64,000 nt of DNA from Clostridia bacterium. GTDB taxonomy: Bacteria > Bacillota > Clostridia > Oscillospirales > CAG-272. The stretch covers positions 1-64,000 of the forward strand of contig JAFTXZ010000009.1 of NCBI GenBank assembly GCA_017461385.1. The letters run 5' to 3'. Numbering within the stretch: the stretch's first letter is position 1; each line of letters begins with the position of its first letter. The notes beneath the pieces were generated by a model. The model saw only the letters and a list, made by a program, of their open reading frames with translations, was not told where the DNA came from and searched no databases. Positions 1 through 8,328 of the stretch are shown piece by piece. The position numbers were made by a program, and so were the translations under genes.

Positions 1-78
1 AAGGTAAGGGTCAATTAGGACCTTAGTTTTTCCAGAAACAAACAGAAGACCACCGTGTCCTATCCACATTACTTTCAT
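1..78 (-). CDS. MBL-fold metal-dependent hydrolase, 5' end only
   Basis: The minus strand starts at an ATG (78-76) and stays open for 26 codons to the window edge. The peptide begins MKVMWIGHGGLLF and continues to LIDPYL. This is the usual opening of UlaG/UPF0173-type metallo-beta-lactamase-fold hydrolases: a short strand with a Gly-His-Gly loop, then a strand ending in Asp-Pro. A GAGGT ribosome binding site lies about 8 bases upstream of the ATG. The metal-binding HxHxDH motif would lie outside the window, so substrate and activity cannot be judged. It is divergent from ribF, with about 150 bp of AT-rich DNA between them that probably carries both promoters. Confidence 0.6.
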   Translation of the reverse strand, partial: MKVMWIGHGGLLFVSGKTKVLIDPYL

Positions 79-231
79 TGAAATTACCTCGTAAAAAATA
101 GTATCAATTCATTTTACCATAAAAAAATACAAATGTGTTAAAATTTCCATAAAATAATGCGAAAAAAATAAAAAAATATGGAAACGGAAGCCAACTTGTG
201 ATAAAATATACAAATGAAAGGAGAGGTGAGA

Positions 232-1149
232 ATGGTTACCTACAATCTTAGGACTATGCAGGTCTGCGAAATCAAGGAAGATACAGTGGTTGCGCTGGGC
301 ACCTTTGACGGTTGCCATTTGGGGCATGCCTCTGTTTTCAAAAACGCATTTTATGAGGCAAAAAAAAGAAAAGCTAGCCTTGTTGCATACACGTTTTTTG
401 ACAGCCCAAAAACGAAAGGCGGCAAGCCTGTTGCAAAGCTCTTGACTCTTGAGGAAAAGCTCTCTGCGTTTAGAGGCTTTGGAGCTGATTATGTGGCTCT
501 TGATGATTTTGAGGATGTAAAAAATATGAGTGGTGAGGACTTCGTTAAGACAGTGCTGTGTGATAAGCTTCACGTAGTATGTGCCTGCTGTGGCTTTAAT
601 TATCGCTTTGGGAAAAATGCGTCAATGAACGCTGAGGATTTGAAGCGAGAAATCGAAAAAATGGGGGGAAGTGTCGTAATTTCCGAAAAAATCCTTCTTG
701 AAAATGAGCCGCTTTCGTCCACTAAGCTAAGAGAAATGGTCGAAAATGGTATGGTCGGCGAGATACAAGCGTATATGCCACCATATTCCATATACGCAAT
801 AGTAGAGGAGGGGAAGCATCTGGGCAGAAGGTTGGGCTTCCCAACCATAAACCAAAGAATTCCAGAGGGAAAGGCTGTTCCAAAAAGAGGTGTATATATA
901 ACTGAATGCTACATCGGTGAGGACACCTATCCTGCTGTAACCAACGTAGGTGTGCGTCCTACAGTTGATGGAAACGATATTTTGAACGTGGAGAGCCATA
1001 TAATTGGATATGATGGAATGTTGTACGGCTCGTACATTAAGGTTGTCTTCCGCGAATTCATTCGCGATGAAATGCAATTTGACAGTCTTGATGCTTTAAC
1101 TAAACAGGTTAATCTAGATATAGAACGATCGAAAAATTACTTTAATTGA
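232..1149 (+). CDS. ribF: Bifunctional riboflavin kinase / FAD synthetase
   Basis: RibF converts riboflavin to FMN and then FAD in the cytoplasm. The N-terminal FAD synthetase domain shows GTFDGCHLGH, with the nucleotidyltransferase H-x-G-H at His29-His32. The C-terminal flavokinase domain carries GRRLGFPTINQ and PKRGVYI. I chose the ATG at 232 (305 aa, a normal RibF length) over the one at 214, because AAAGGAGAGG lies at 217-226 between the two and can serve only the second. The gene stands alone, not behind truB or rpsO as in many Firmicutes, and is followed by a strong hairpin terminator. I see no FMN riboswitch upstream. Confidence 0.93.
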   Translation: MVTYNLRTMQVCEIKEDTVVALGTFDGCHLGHASVFKNAFYEAKKRKASLVAYTFFDSPKTKGGKPVAKLLTLEEKLSAFRGFGADYVALDDFEDVKNMSGEDFVKTVLCDKLHVVCACCGFNYRFGKNASMNAEDLKREIEKMGGSVVISEKILLENEPLSSTKLREMVENGMVGEIQAYMPPYSIYAIVEEGKHLGRRLGFPTINQRIPEGKAVPKRGVYITECYIGEDTYPAVTNVGVRPTVDGNDILNVESHIIGYDGMLYGSYIKVVFREFIRDEMQFDSLDALTKQVNLDIERSKNYFN

Positions 1150-1156
1150 CAGAGAA

Positions 1157-1227
1157 AAAGATCCATAGCCCATTTTGCCCCAACGGGGTCAGCAAAAAAC
1201 GGCTACGGATCTTTGATTTTATTTTTA
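1157..1227 (+). terminator. Terminator after ribF, with a nested hairpin
   Basis: A 14-bp stem (1157-1170 with 1201-1214, one A.C mismatch) is followed by a T-rich run (1215-1227). The 30-nt loop contains a second hairpin, CCCC-AAC-GGGG (1178-1188). The outer stem plus T tract is a good intrinsic terminator; the inner hairpin is unusual. Confidence 0.8.
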
Positions 1228-1288
1228 TGCAAATTGCACGAAATTTATACATATATTATATAAATTATGACAAATTTACGAAAAGGAC

Positions 1289-1317
1289 TTGTAATCGCCC
1301 TATTATTATGTTAAAAT
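1289..1317 (+). promoter_or_regulatory. Sigma-A promoter for the discoidin-like protein
   Basis: TTGTAA (1289-1294), a 17-bp spacer and TAAAAT (1312-1317) lie 37 bp before the start codon, with AAGGAG at 1341-1346. Confidence 0.65.
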
Positions 1318-1353
1318 ACAATAGTAAAAATTATTTGTACAAGGAGTACACTA

Positions 1354-3393
1354 ATGAAAAAAGCATTATCACTAATTTTGTGCTTGCTCATGCTAGTTCC
1401 TTGCTTCGCTTGGCAAATTGTTGCTGAGGAGGGCGAGACAACTGGTGAATTAGAAAACGTTGCATTGTATGGTATGACCTACCATTCATCAGTGTTTAAT
1501 AATGACCGTAGCTCAAAATATCTAAACAATGGATTTCTTTGGAATTCATATCAAATGTGGGAGCCATTATCAACAGGTCGTAATGTAGGACCTTGTGATG
1601 ACACGCTACAGTATTGTGGTATGAAGTTTAACACCTACTATGAGGGCGAGAGCATGACCATTTATATGAAAAAATGGGATGCTATTGATGGAGCCTTCTG
1701 CGTTAAATGTAAGAAAGAGTATAAGAACGAGGAACTTAAGGATCTTGAATACAAGACCGATAGTAAGACAGGTGAGCAGGTTCGCAAATCTGCTAAGTGT
1801 CCAACCTGTGATGGGGAAATAACAAGCTTCTTAACAGATCAACATAATAATATTAAGTACACCATTAAGGCTCTTATCTTTGGTGAATGGAAGATCCTTG
1901 GTATTGCTTACAATAATGATTTAACGTATTATGTACCGGAGGGCGAAAACGCAGTACAGGGCGGTAACAATGCCTTTGTTGAAATTCCTTTCTACGAGTA
2001 TGACGAGGAAGGAAATCTTGTGCTTGACGAAAATGGTGATCCAAAGCCATTCAAGGCAAACACAAAGAATGTAAGAATTGAATGTACAGAGTACGGAAGA
2101 TATGCAAAGTGGTACACAGATCAAGGTTATGACCCTGATAAATCTCCACTTTGGGACCACTGGTGGAAGATGCCTGTAATGCACGAGGTTATCATTATGG
2201 GTAGAAAGGGCTACAAGCCTGAATTTGACGTACCAGAGGGAGCCTTGCTCTCTACAAATGCAGCTCTCGGTGGATTTGCTAATGCTACATCTGCAACAAA
2301 TGCTAGATATCCAGGTCTTGGTAATGATAATGTTTCAACAACCTCCTGGAAGGGCAACAACGTAGGTGGCGTTGACGAATTCTGGATAGATTTTGATACT
2401 GCGTATGCAATTTCAACGGTTTCTCTTAACTTTGGTGGTATGAGTGAAATTGACTCAGGCGTTGACCTCATCTATACGCTCAGCGTTAAAAAGGGCAATA
2501 ACTGGACGGTAATAAAGCAGGGTGAAAGAGTTACTACTATAACAGACGTTATTACCGACAAGCTTAACGCTGACAAGCTAAAGACCTATACGCTAAACGA
2601 GGCTGGCATTCAAGGCGTTAAGATTTCCTTTACTTCCTCAAAGAAGAATGGCGAGGACGTTAAGCCGGTTGTAAACGAAATAATTGCACAAATTACAAAG
2701 GGCACAACACCTGAGAAGACGATCTTCTACGCAGACTATATGACGGTTGCAAGAAAGGCTTCTACTGCAACAGGTAACCTTGCTTGCTACGGCACAGCTT
2801 ACGCATCATCCTCATTCGAATACTCAAGTATTTCTGATCCATCATATATTATGGATGGTAACATATCAGATGATAGCTTCTCATGGTTTGCTGCAAACTT
2901 TGATACAGGTACATATTGTGGCGTAGTTCTTAAGGAAGCGCACGAGATTACAAAGGTTGTATTGTATTTCAATGATGCTATTACAGAGGGTAAGCCTGAA
3001 GAACACGTAATGGAGTTTGAAATTCAAGCGAAGGTAAATAATCAATACGTAACTATTGGCTCAGGTACATCGTACGATGCAGACAAAAAGTCTCCAATAG
3101 TATCTGTAGAGGTTACTCCGACTATGACAGATGACATTCGCGTTGTATACATTACAAACGGAATGGTATTCCCATACTTGAAGGAGCTTGAGGTTTATTC
3201 TTCAGATTATATTTACGGTCCATATTTAGGCTATATGCTTGACTCATCAAGAACGCTTCACGGACGTTATCCAACCGAGGACTTTGCTACAAGATCTGCT
3301 GTTAAGCGTGCTTCATACCTTGATATCATTTCTCCAATTGAATATTTTGATATTCTTGTAAAGTTTGGTATCGACGTTGAAAAGTGGATTTAA
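1354..3393 (+). CDS. Secreted F5/8 type C (discoidin)-like protein with a four-cysteine knuckle
   Basis: This 679-aa protein starts with a classical signal peptide (MKKALSLILCLLMLVPCFA) after an AAGGAG site. The body appears to hold three beta-sandwich repeats of discoidin/F5-8C type. Each opens with a pattern like NVALYGMTYHSS, STNAALGGFANA or NLACYGTAYASS and continues with strands about differences in colour-like binding faces seen in carbohydrate-binding modules. Inserted in the first repeat are CVKC (116-119) and CPTC (149-152), a zinc-ribbon-like pair of knuckles rarely seen in exported proteins. No catalytic domain, LPXTG motif or SLH domain is visible. A role in binding surface glycans is inferred from the fold only. 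The gene is monocistronic, with its own promoter and terminator. Confidence 0.6.
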   Translation: MKKALSLILCLLMLVPCFAWQIVAEEGETTGELENVALYGMTYHSSVFNNDRSSKYLNNGFLWNSYQMWEPLSTGRNVGPCDDTLQYCGMKFNTYYEGESMTIYMKKWDAIDGAFCVKCKKEYKNEELKDLEYKTDSKTGEQVRKSAKCPTCDGEITSFLTDQHNNIKYTIKALIFGEWKILGIAYNNDLTYYVPEGENAVQGGNNAFVEIPFYEYDEEGNLVLDENGDPKPFKANTKNVRIECTEYGRYAKWYTDQGYDPDKSPLWDHWWKMPVMHEVIIMGRKGYKPEFDVPEGALLSTNAALGGFANATSATNARYPGLGNDNVSTTSWKGNNVGGVDEFWIDFDTAYAISTVSLNFGGMSEIDSGVDLIYTLSVKKGNNWTVIKQGERVTTITDVITDKLNADKLKTYTLNEAGIQGVKISFTSSKKNGEDVKPVVNEIIAQITKGTTPEKTIFYADYMTVARKASTATGNLACYGTAYASSSFEYSSISDPSYIMDGNISDDSFSWFAANFDTGTYCGVVLKEAHEITKVVLYFNDAITEGKPEEHVMEFEIQAKVNNQYVTIGSGTSYDADKKSPIVSVEVTPTMTDDIRVVYITNGMVFPYLKELEVYSSDYIYGPYLGYMLDSSRTLHGRYPTEDFATRSAVKRASYLDIISPIEYFDILVKFGIDVEKWI

Positions 3394-3401
3394 TCTAATA
3401 T

Positions 3402-3436
3402 AAAAAAACGGAAGGGCAAGTCCTTCCGTTTTTTTA
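3402..3436 (+). terminator. Terminator after the discoidin-like gene
   Basis: Stem AAAAAAACGGAAGG / CCTTCCGTTTTTTT (3402-3415 with 3422-3435) with a 6-nt loop and a T run, 8 bp after the stop codon. Confidence 0.9.
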
Positions 3437-3450
3437 TTTCATAGGAATAA

Positions 3451-3475
3451 AAAAACAGGCAGATTGCCTGTTTTT
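3451..3475 (-). terminator. Terminator of the Gfo/Idh gene, abutting its stop codon
   Basis: Stem AAAAACAGGCA / TGCCTGTTTTT (3451-3461 with 3465-3475), 3-nt loop. It is symmetric and can work in both directions. On the minus strand it begins at the base after the stop codon. Confidence 0.85.
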
Positions 3476-4525
3476 TTAGTTTTCAAATTTAATTGTTTGA
3501 TGCAATTTAGCAGATTTGAAGCAATACTCCATAATCTTCATATCAAGACGCATTTGATCGTGGGTGATAAGCTGAGTCTCCTTGCCGTCTATTGCATTTA
3601 CGAAGTTTCTGTAGAAATCGTGAACGTCGGATTTTGGAATTTCAAGCTCATATTCATCAAGAGTAACACTATCTCTTGGAGCCATAGTCTTGGTTAGGCC
3701 AGCAGCAGTTTGAATTGGCAAAACGTCGTTTTCGTGCCAATACTTGCATTTGGCTACCTTGCACTTTTCTCTCCAGTCTGTAACTAGCGCAGAGCCCTTT
3801 TCAGCCTTCATATAAAATCTAGGTAATGATATAAAGTTGTATGTACCAACCTCGACGAAGGCAACTGCACCACTCTTAAAGGTAATTGTAAGATAAAAAC
3901 CGTCATCTACCTCTTTGTTAGTGATGTTTGTAACCTCGCAGTTGATTGTATCGATTTCCTCGTTCTTATAGATAAGCATAAGCTGGTCAATTAGATGGAT
4001 ACCCCAGTCTAAAATCATGCCGCCGCCATGCACTCTTTCACCTCTCCAGTCAGAGGGAATGCCACGTGAGCCGTGAATTCTTGATTCAATACGTAGGGGC
4101 TTTCCAATTTCACCGGAATCAGCGATTGATTGCATAGCAAGATAGTCAACGTCCCAACGTCTGTTTTGATGTACAGTGAATAATTTTCCTACACGATTGG
4201 CAGTGTAAATCATTTTTTCAAGCTCGCCGGAGGATAGGGCAACTGGCTTCTCACAAACTACGTTTTTGCCACCCTCAAGGCACTTCAAAACGGTGTCAAG
4301 ATGAACGTCGTTAGGAATAGCAACAGTAACTATTTCAACGTCTTTATCAGCAATCAATTCATCAAGAGAAGAATACGTGTGAATGCCGTTATCCTGTGCC
4401 TTCTTAATCTTTTCTTCATCTATATCATATATACCTGCAAGCTCTAAAACATCACTCTTTAATGCATGGTTAACGTGCCAGGAGCCCATTCCACCATAGC
4501 CAACAATAGCAATTTTCTTTTTCAT
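3476..4525 (-). CDS. Gfo/Idh/MocA-family NAD(P)-dependent oxidoreductase
   Basis: This 349-aa protein has an N-terminal Rossmann fold with GYGGMGSW (residues 9-16) and the family-defining EKP motif (Glu92-Lys93-Pro94). A C-terminal alpha/beta domain follows, containing the WGIHLID helix with the catalytic-type histidine. Members oxidise or epimerise sugars, inositols and related polyols, or act on glycoside linkages. The exact substrate cannot be read from sequence. It is transcribed alone and ends in its own terminator. The neighbouring sugar-ABC ATPase gene points to carbohydrate metabolism, but the two genes are about 180 bp apart with a terminator between them, so they are not one operon. 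Confidence 0.85.
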   Translation of the reverse strand: MKKKIAIVGYGGMGSWHVNHALKSDVLELAGIYDIDEEKIKKAQDNGIHTYSSLDELIADKDVEIVTVAIPNDVHLDTVLKCLEGGKNVVCEKPVALSSGELEKMIYTANRVGKLFTVHQNRRWDVDYLAMQSIADSGEIGKPLRIESRIHGSRGIPSDWRGERVHGGGMILDWGIHLIDQLMLIYKNEEIDTINCEVTNITNKEVDDGFYLTITFKSGAVAFVEVGTYNFISLPRFYMKAEKGSALVTDWREKCKVAKCKYWHENDVLPIQTAAGLTKTMAPRDSVTLDEYELEIPKSDVHDFYRNFVNAIDGKETQLITHDQMRLDMKIMEYCFKSAKLHQTIKFEN

Positions 4526-4661
4526 ATATAAATCCTCTCGAAAGATATCACAAAATTAATTCATACAAAGTCAGTATACCAAATTTATCAAAAAAAGTCA
4601 ATAGTAAAAGGAAAATATAACCTTGGATTAGATAATTTATATTTAATATAATCTAATGATG

Positions 4662-4695
4662 AAAAAATGCGTGATGCCACTGCATCACGCATTTT
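4662..4695 (-). terminator. Terminator of the msmK-like gene
   Basis: Perfect 14-bp stem AAAATGCGTGATGC / GCATCACGCATTTT (4664-4677 with 4682-4695), 4-nt loop, with a T run on the minus strand. Confidence 0.9.
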
Positions 4696-4702
4696 CAAAG
4701 CT

Positions 4703-5815
4703 TTAGTGAATAATGTATTTTTGTGTGTCCTTGTCAAACAAGTGAATGCGACCAGCTTCAATAGCAACGCTGATTGTATCACCAGCTCTTGCCTGTGAAC
4801 GAGAAGAAACTCTAGCAGTAGCAGCCTGTTCGCCAATTGAGAGGTACAAGTAGATTTCAGCACCCATAAGCTCTGTAACGTCAACGTCAACCTGAATAAC
4901 GTTTTCAGCCATTGTGCTAAGGTATATTGGTTCATCGTGGATACATTCAGGACGGATACCGGCGATAACCTCCTTGCCAATGTAATCTTGAATTGCAGGG
5001 TCAACAGCCTTTTCGTGAGGAAGCTTCAAGGAGTAGCCCTCAAATGAAATGTAAACGCCGTCCTCCTTCTTTTCGAGAAGAGCATTGATAAAGTTCATTT
5101 GTGGAGTACCAATAAATCCGGCAACGAACATATTAACAGGCTTGTCGTAAAGATTTTGTGGAGTATCAACCTGTTGGATAAGACCATCCTTCATAACTAC
5201 GATACGTGTAGCCATTGTCATAGCCTCAACCTGGTCGTGAGTTACGTATACGAATGTAGTACCAACACGCTTATGTATCTTTGTAAGCTCGGTTCTCATT
5301 GTTGCACGGAGCTTAGCGTCAAGGTTTGATAGAGGCTCGTCAAGCAAGAAAACCTTAGGGTTTCTAACGATAGCACGACCGAGCGCAACACGCTGCTTCT
5401 GACCACCTGACATAGCCTTTGGCTTTCTGTCAAGCAAGTGAGTGATGCCGAGAATTTCAGCAGCCTCCTCAACACGTCTCTTGATTTCTTCCTTTGGAGT
5501 TTTCTTTAGCTTAAGACCGAATGCCATGTTCTCATAAACGGTCATATGTGGATAAAGAGCATAGTTTTGGAAAACCATCGCGATATCTCTGTCCTTAGGT
5601 GCGATATCGTTCATGATTTTATCGCCGATATAAAGCTCACCCTCAGTAATTTCCTCAAGTCCTGCAATCATACGAAGGGTAGTGGACTTACCACAACCTG
5701 AAGGGCCAACGAAAATAACGAATTCCTTGTCTTGTATTTCAAGGCAGAAGTCGGAAACCGCTGTAACGCCACCTGGATATTTTTTGTAAATGTGCTTAAG
5801 TGATAAACTAGCCAT
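4703..5815 (-). CDS. msmK: MsmK/UgpC/MalK-type sugar ABC transporter ATPase
   Basis: This 370-aa ATPase energises CUT1-type ABC importers of oligosaccharides or glycerol-3-phosphate. Walker A is GPSGCGKS (37-44), the Q-loop lies in VFQNYALYPH, the signature is MSGGQ (135-139), and Walker B ends in LLDEP with catalytic Glu160. The last ~130 residues form the MalK-type regulatory (TOBE/OB) domain. There are no permease or binding-protein genes beside it. In Firmicutes a single MsmK often serves several sugar transporters encoded elsewhere, and this orphan position fits that role. An AAGGAG site precedes the ATG. A symmetric operator-like sequence lies upstream of its promoter. Confidence 0.88.
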   Translation of the reverse strand: MASLSLKHIYKKYPGGVTAVSDFCLEIQDKEFVIFVGPSGCGKSTTLRMIAGLEEITEGELYIGDKIMNDIAPKDRDIAMVFQNYALYPHMTVYENMAFGLKLKKTPKEEIKRRVEEAAEILGITHLLDRKPKAMSGGQKQRVALGRAIVRNPKVFLLDEPLSNLDAKLRATMRTELTKIHKRVGTTFVYVTHDQVEAMTMATRIVVMKDGLIQQVDTPQNLYDKPVNMFVAGFIGTPQMNFINALLEKKEDGVYISFEGYSLKLPHEKAVDPAIQDYIGKEVIAGIRPECIHDEPIYLSTMAENVIQVDVDVTELMGAEIYLYLSIGEQAATARVSSRSQARAGDTISVAIEAGRIHLFDKDTQKYIIH

Positions 5816-5925
5816 TATTTATTTCTCCTTTTTTGCATCATTGCTTATGCTATTTAGACACCAAAAAACGGCGAAAATACTAAAAAAATCGCAATAAGCC
5901 ACAATAATTTTACTTTAACATAATT

Positions 5926-5954
5926 ATTATAACAGAATTTTATACAAATTGGAA
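5926..5954 (-). promoter_or_regulatory. Candidate promoter of the msmK-like gene
   Basis: On the minus strand: TTCCAA (5954-5949, weak -35), 17-bp spacer, TATAAT (5931-5926). The perfect -10 carries the call. The 5' leader would be about 105 nt. Confidence 0.45.
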
Positions 5955-5962
5955 TATCTTTT

Positions 5963-5994
5963 TTGCACAAAATTTAACTGCACTTGTTGTGCAA
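5963..5994. promoter_or_regulatory. Inverted repeat TTGCACAA...TTGTGCAA upstream of the msmK promoter
   Basis: TTGCACAA (5963-5970) and its perfect inverse TTGTGCAA (5987-5994) are 16 bp apart. A tighter palindrome, TGCAC-N5-GTGCA (5979-5993), lies inside, and a further TGCAC sits at 6016-6020. The set lies 9 bp upstream of the candidate -35. It is a plausible operator for a sugar-responsive regulator. The rest of the 305-bp gap 5816-6120 shows only the promoter and the hairpin at 6051-6084. Confidence 0.4.
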
Positions 5995-6050
5995 TATAAA
6001 CAAAAATTGTCAAAATGCACAAGTGGTATGCTTTTAGAGCCAATTTTAAC

Positions 6051-6084
6051 CTGATAGGGAGTGTTTTACTATCTCCCTAGTCAG
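6051..6084 (-). terminator. Weak hairpin 3' of tex
   Basis: CTGATAGGGAG pairs with CTCCCTAGTCAG (one bulged base) about 37 bp beyond the tex stop codon. There is no strong T run on the minus strand, so it may be a 3' stabilising structure rather than an efficient terminator. Confidence 0.35.
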
Positions 6085-6120
6085 TAAAAGCAACTCATAA
6101 AGTCATATCTGTGGCGCATT

Positions 6121-8286
6121 TTAGATTTTCATAGTAAGGCTTATACGCTTTTTGTTTACATCAACAGCCTTTATTTTAACAGTAACTATATCACCAACGC
6201 TGAGCGCCTCGGATGGGTGCTTGATGTATTTGTCGGAAATTTCTGAAACGTGTACAAGGCCGTCCTGGTGAACACCGATATCAACGAATGCACCGAAGTC
6301 AATTACGTTACGAACAGTTCCAGTCATAACCATACCAGCAGTTAGGTCCTCCATGCCCAAAACGTCATCACGGAGAATCGGCTGTGGCAATGAATCACGC
6401 ACGTCACGGCCTGGCTTTTCAAGCTCGCCGATAATATCAAGTAGAGTAGGCTCACCGATTCCAAGCTCATCAGCAAGCTTCTTTGTGCCGTATTTTGTGC
6501 ATTGCTGTCTGATATTTTTAAGACCTGAGCCAACGCTTTCAAGTGTGTAATCGAATTTAGCAAGAAGTGCCTTTGCACTAGCATAAGACTCTGGGTGAAC
6601 TCCTGTGTTGTCAAGAATTTCCTTAGAATCTGGAACTCTTAAGAAGCCTGCGCATTGCTCGTAAGCCTTTGCGCCGATCTTTGGAACCTTAAGAAGCTGT
6701 TCTCTCTTAGTAAATTCGCCATTTTCCTCACGGTATTTTACAATGTTCTTTGCAGAAGCAGTATTGATACCAGAAATGTAGGAAAGAAGTGAATATGAAG
6801 CTGTATTTACGTCAACGCCAATGCTGTTTACACAGTCCTCGACTACGCCACCGAGAGCCTCGTCAAGTCTTGCAGGCTTCATGTCGTGCTGATACTGACC
6901 AACACCGATTGACTTAGGGTCAATCTTAACAAGCTCTGCAAGTGGATCCTGTAAGCGTCTTGCGATTGATATAGCAGAACGTTGAGTAACGTCAAAGTCA
7001 GGAAACTCCTCAGCACCCAGCTTGGAGGCGGAATAAACAGAAGCACCAGCCTCACTTACCATAATATATTTTACGTTTGGATTGCCCATGCCCTTAAGCA
7101 CGCCTGCAATAAAAATCTCACTTTCCTTTGATGCAGTACCATTACCGATAGCTACAACGTCAACACCGTACTTTTTGATAAGGCGCTCAACCTTCTTAGT
7201 AGAGCCCTCAATATCCTCTCTTGGCTTTGTCGGATAAATAACGTCCCAGTCAATGTACTTACCGGTTTTGTCAACTACCGCAAGCTTACAACCTGTTCTA
7301 TAGCCAGGGTCATAGCCAAGCACGGTTTTGCCCTTGAGTGGTGCACCCATTAAAAGATGCTTCAGGTTGTCAGAGAATAGCTTGATAGCACCCTCGCACG
7401 CATCATCAAATAGAGCAGAGCGAATTTCTCTTTCAACGGAGGATTTAATAAGTCTGTCGTAGCTATCAATGATTGTGGCCTCAAGATGCTCCTTAGCAGG
7501 GCTATCTGGATTTGTGATGATTTTTTTGTTTAGATAATTTATAACCAATTCAGGATTGATTTGAACGTCAACCTTGAGGAATTCTTCCTTTTCACCTCTG
7601 TTTATTGCGAGAACACGGTGTCCTGGAATCTTCTTGATGCTTTCCTGGTAGTCGTAGTAGGAGCTATAAACTGAATCCTCGTCCTTTGCCTGCTTGGATA
7701 CAATATTACCGTTGTCGTGGGTAATTGCACGAATACCCTTTCTGTATTCAGCATTATCGGAGATTTCCTCTGCAATGATGTCCTTAGCACCATTAAGTGC
7801 GTCCTCAGCAGTTAAAACGCTAAGCTTTTCATCCTTTTCGTTAGTGCAGATATAGTCGGCGCAAAGCTCCATGATTGGCTTATCATAAGCGTCTCTTTGC
7901 TCCATAAGAAGCTGTGCAAGTGGCTCAAGACCCTTTTCACGAGCAACAGAAGCTCTTGTTTTCTTCTTAGGCTTGAATGGGCGATAAATATCCTCAACCT
8001 CAGTTAAAATTTGTGCCTTTTCAAGTGCCTCGACAATTTCAGGGGTAAGCTTGCCCTGAGCCTCGATAAGTGAGGAAACCTCAGCCTTTCTGGCCTCAAG
8101 ATTTCTTAAATACTTAAGTCTTTCGTCAAGGTCACGAAGAACGGTGTCATCAAGTGAGCCCGTAACCTCTTTTCTATAACGAGCGATGAATGGGATGGTG
8201 TTTCCATCGTCAATTAGTCCTACTGTAGCCTCTACTTGGCTAACCTTTAAGTTGAATTCCTTTGCAAGTTGATTAATAATGTTCAT
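6121..8286 (-). CDS. tex: Tex-family S1 RNA-binding transcription accessory protein
   Basis: At 721 aa this matches the usual Tex length. The order is a Tex N-terminal helical region (residues ~1-190), a central YqgF/RNase-H-like fold (~320-450, with VLGYDPGYRTGCKLAVVD), helix-hairpin-helix motifs (~490-560), and a C-terminal S1 domain (~645-721, GMVMTGTVRNVIDFGAFVDIGVHQDGLVHVSE). Tex binds nucleic acid and is linked to transcription elongation and expression fidelity; the molecular role is not settled. A GAGGA site lies ahead of the ATG. It is the last gene of the rsuA-PHP-PHP-tex operon, 42 bp after the preceding gene. Confidence 0.93.
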   Translation of the reverse strand: MNIINQLAKEFNLKVSQVEATVGLIDDGNTIPFIARYRKEVTGSLDDTVLRDLDERLKYLRNLEARKAEVSSLIEAQGKLTPEIVEALEKAQILTEVEDIYRPFKPKKKTRASVAREKGLEPLAQLLMEQRDAYDKPIMELCADYICTNEKDEKLSVLTAEDALNGAKDIIAEEISDNAEYRKGIRAITHDNGNIVSKQAKDEDSVYSSYYDYQESIKKIPGHRVLAINRGEKEEFLKVDVQINPELVINYLNKKIITNPDSPAKEHLEATIIDSYDRLIKSSVEREIRSALFDDACEGAIKLFSDNLKHLLMGAPLKGKTVLGYDPGYRTGCKLAVVDKTGKYIDWDVIYPTKPREDIEGSTKKVERLIKKYGVDVVAIGNGTASKESEIFIAGVLKGMGNPNVKYIMVSEAGASVYSASKLGAEEFPDFDVTQRSAISIARRLQDPLAELVKIDPKSIGVGQYQHDMKPARLDEALGGVVEDCVNSIGVDVNTASYSLLSYISGINTASAKNIVKYREENGEFTKREQLLKVPKIGAKAYEQCAGFLRVPDSKEILDNTGVHPESYASAKALLAKFDYTLESVGSGLKNIRQQCTKYGTKKLADELGIGEPTLLDIIGELEKPGRDVRDSLPQPILRDDVLGMEDLTAGMVMTGTVRNVIDFGAFVDIGVHQDGLVHVSEISDKYIKHPSEALSVGDIVTVKIKAVDVNKKRISLTMKI

Positions 8287-8328
8287 TTTTTGTCCTCGAT
8301 TTCAAAATTTTGTTGCTTTTATTGTTGT

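Noticed and set aside
1146..1427. 93-aa plus-strand frame between ribF and the discoidin gene
   Set aside because: It runs through a terminator and promoter and overlaps the signal peptide of the next gene in another frame.
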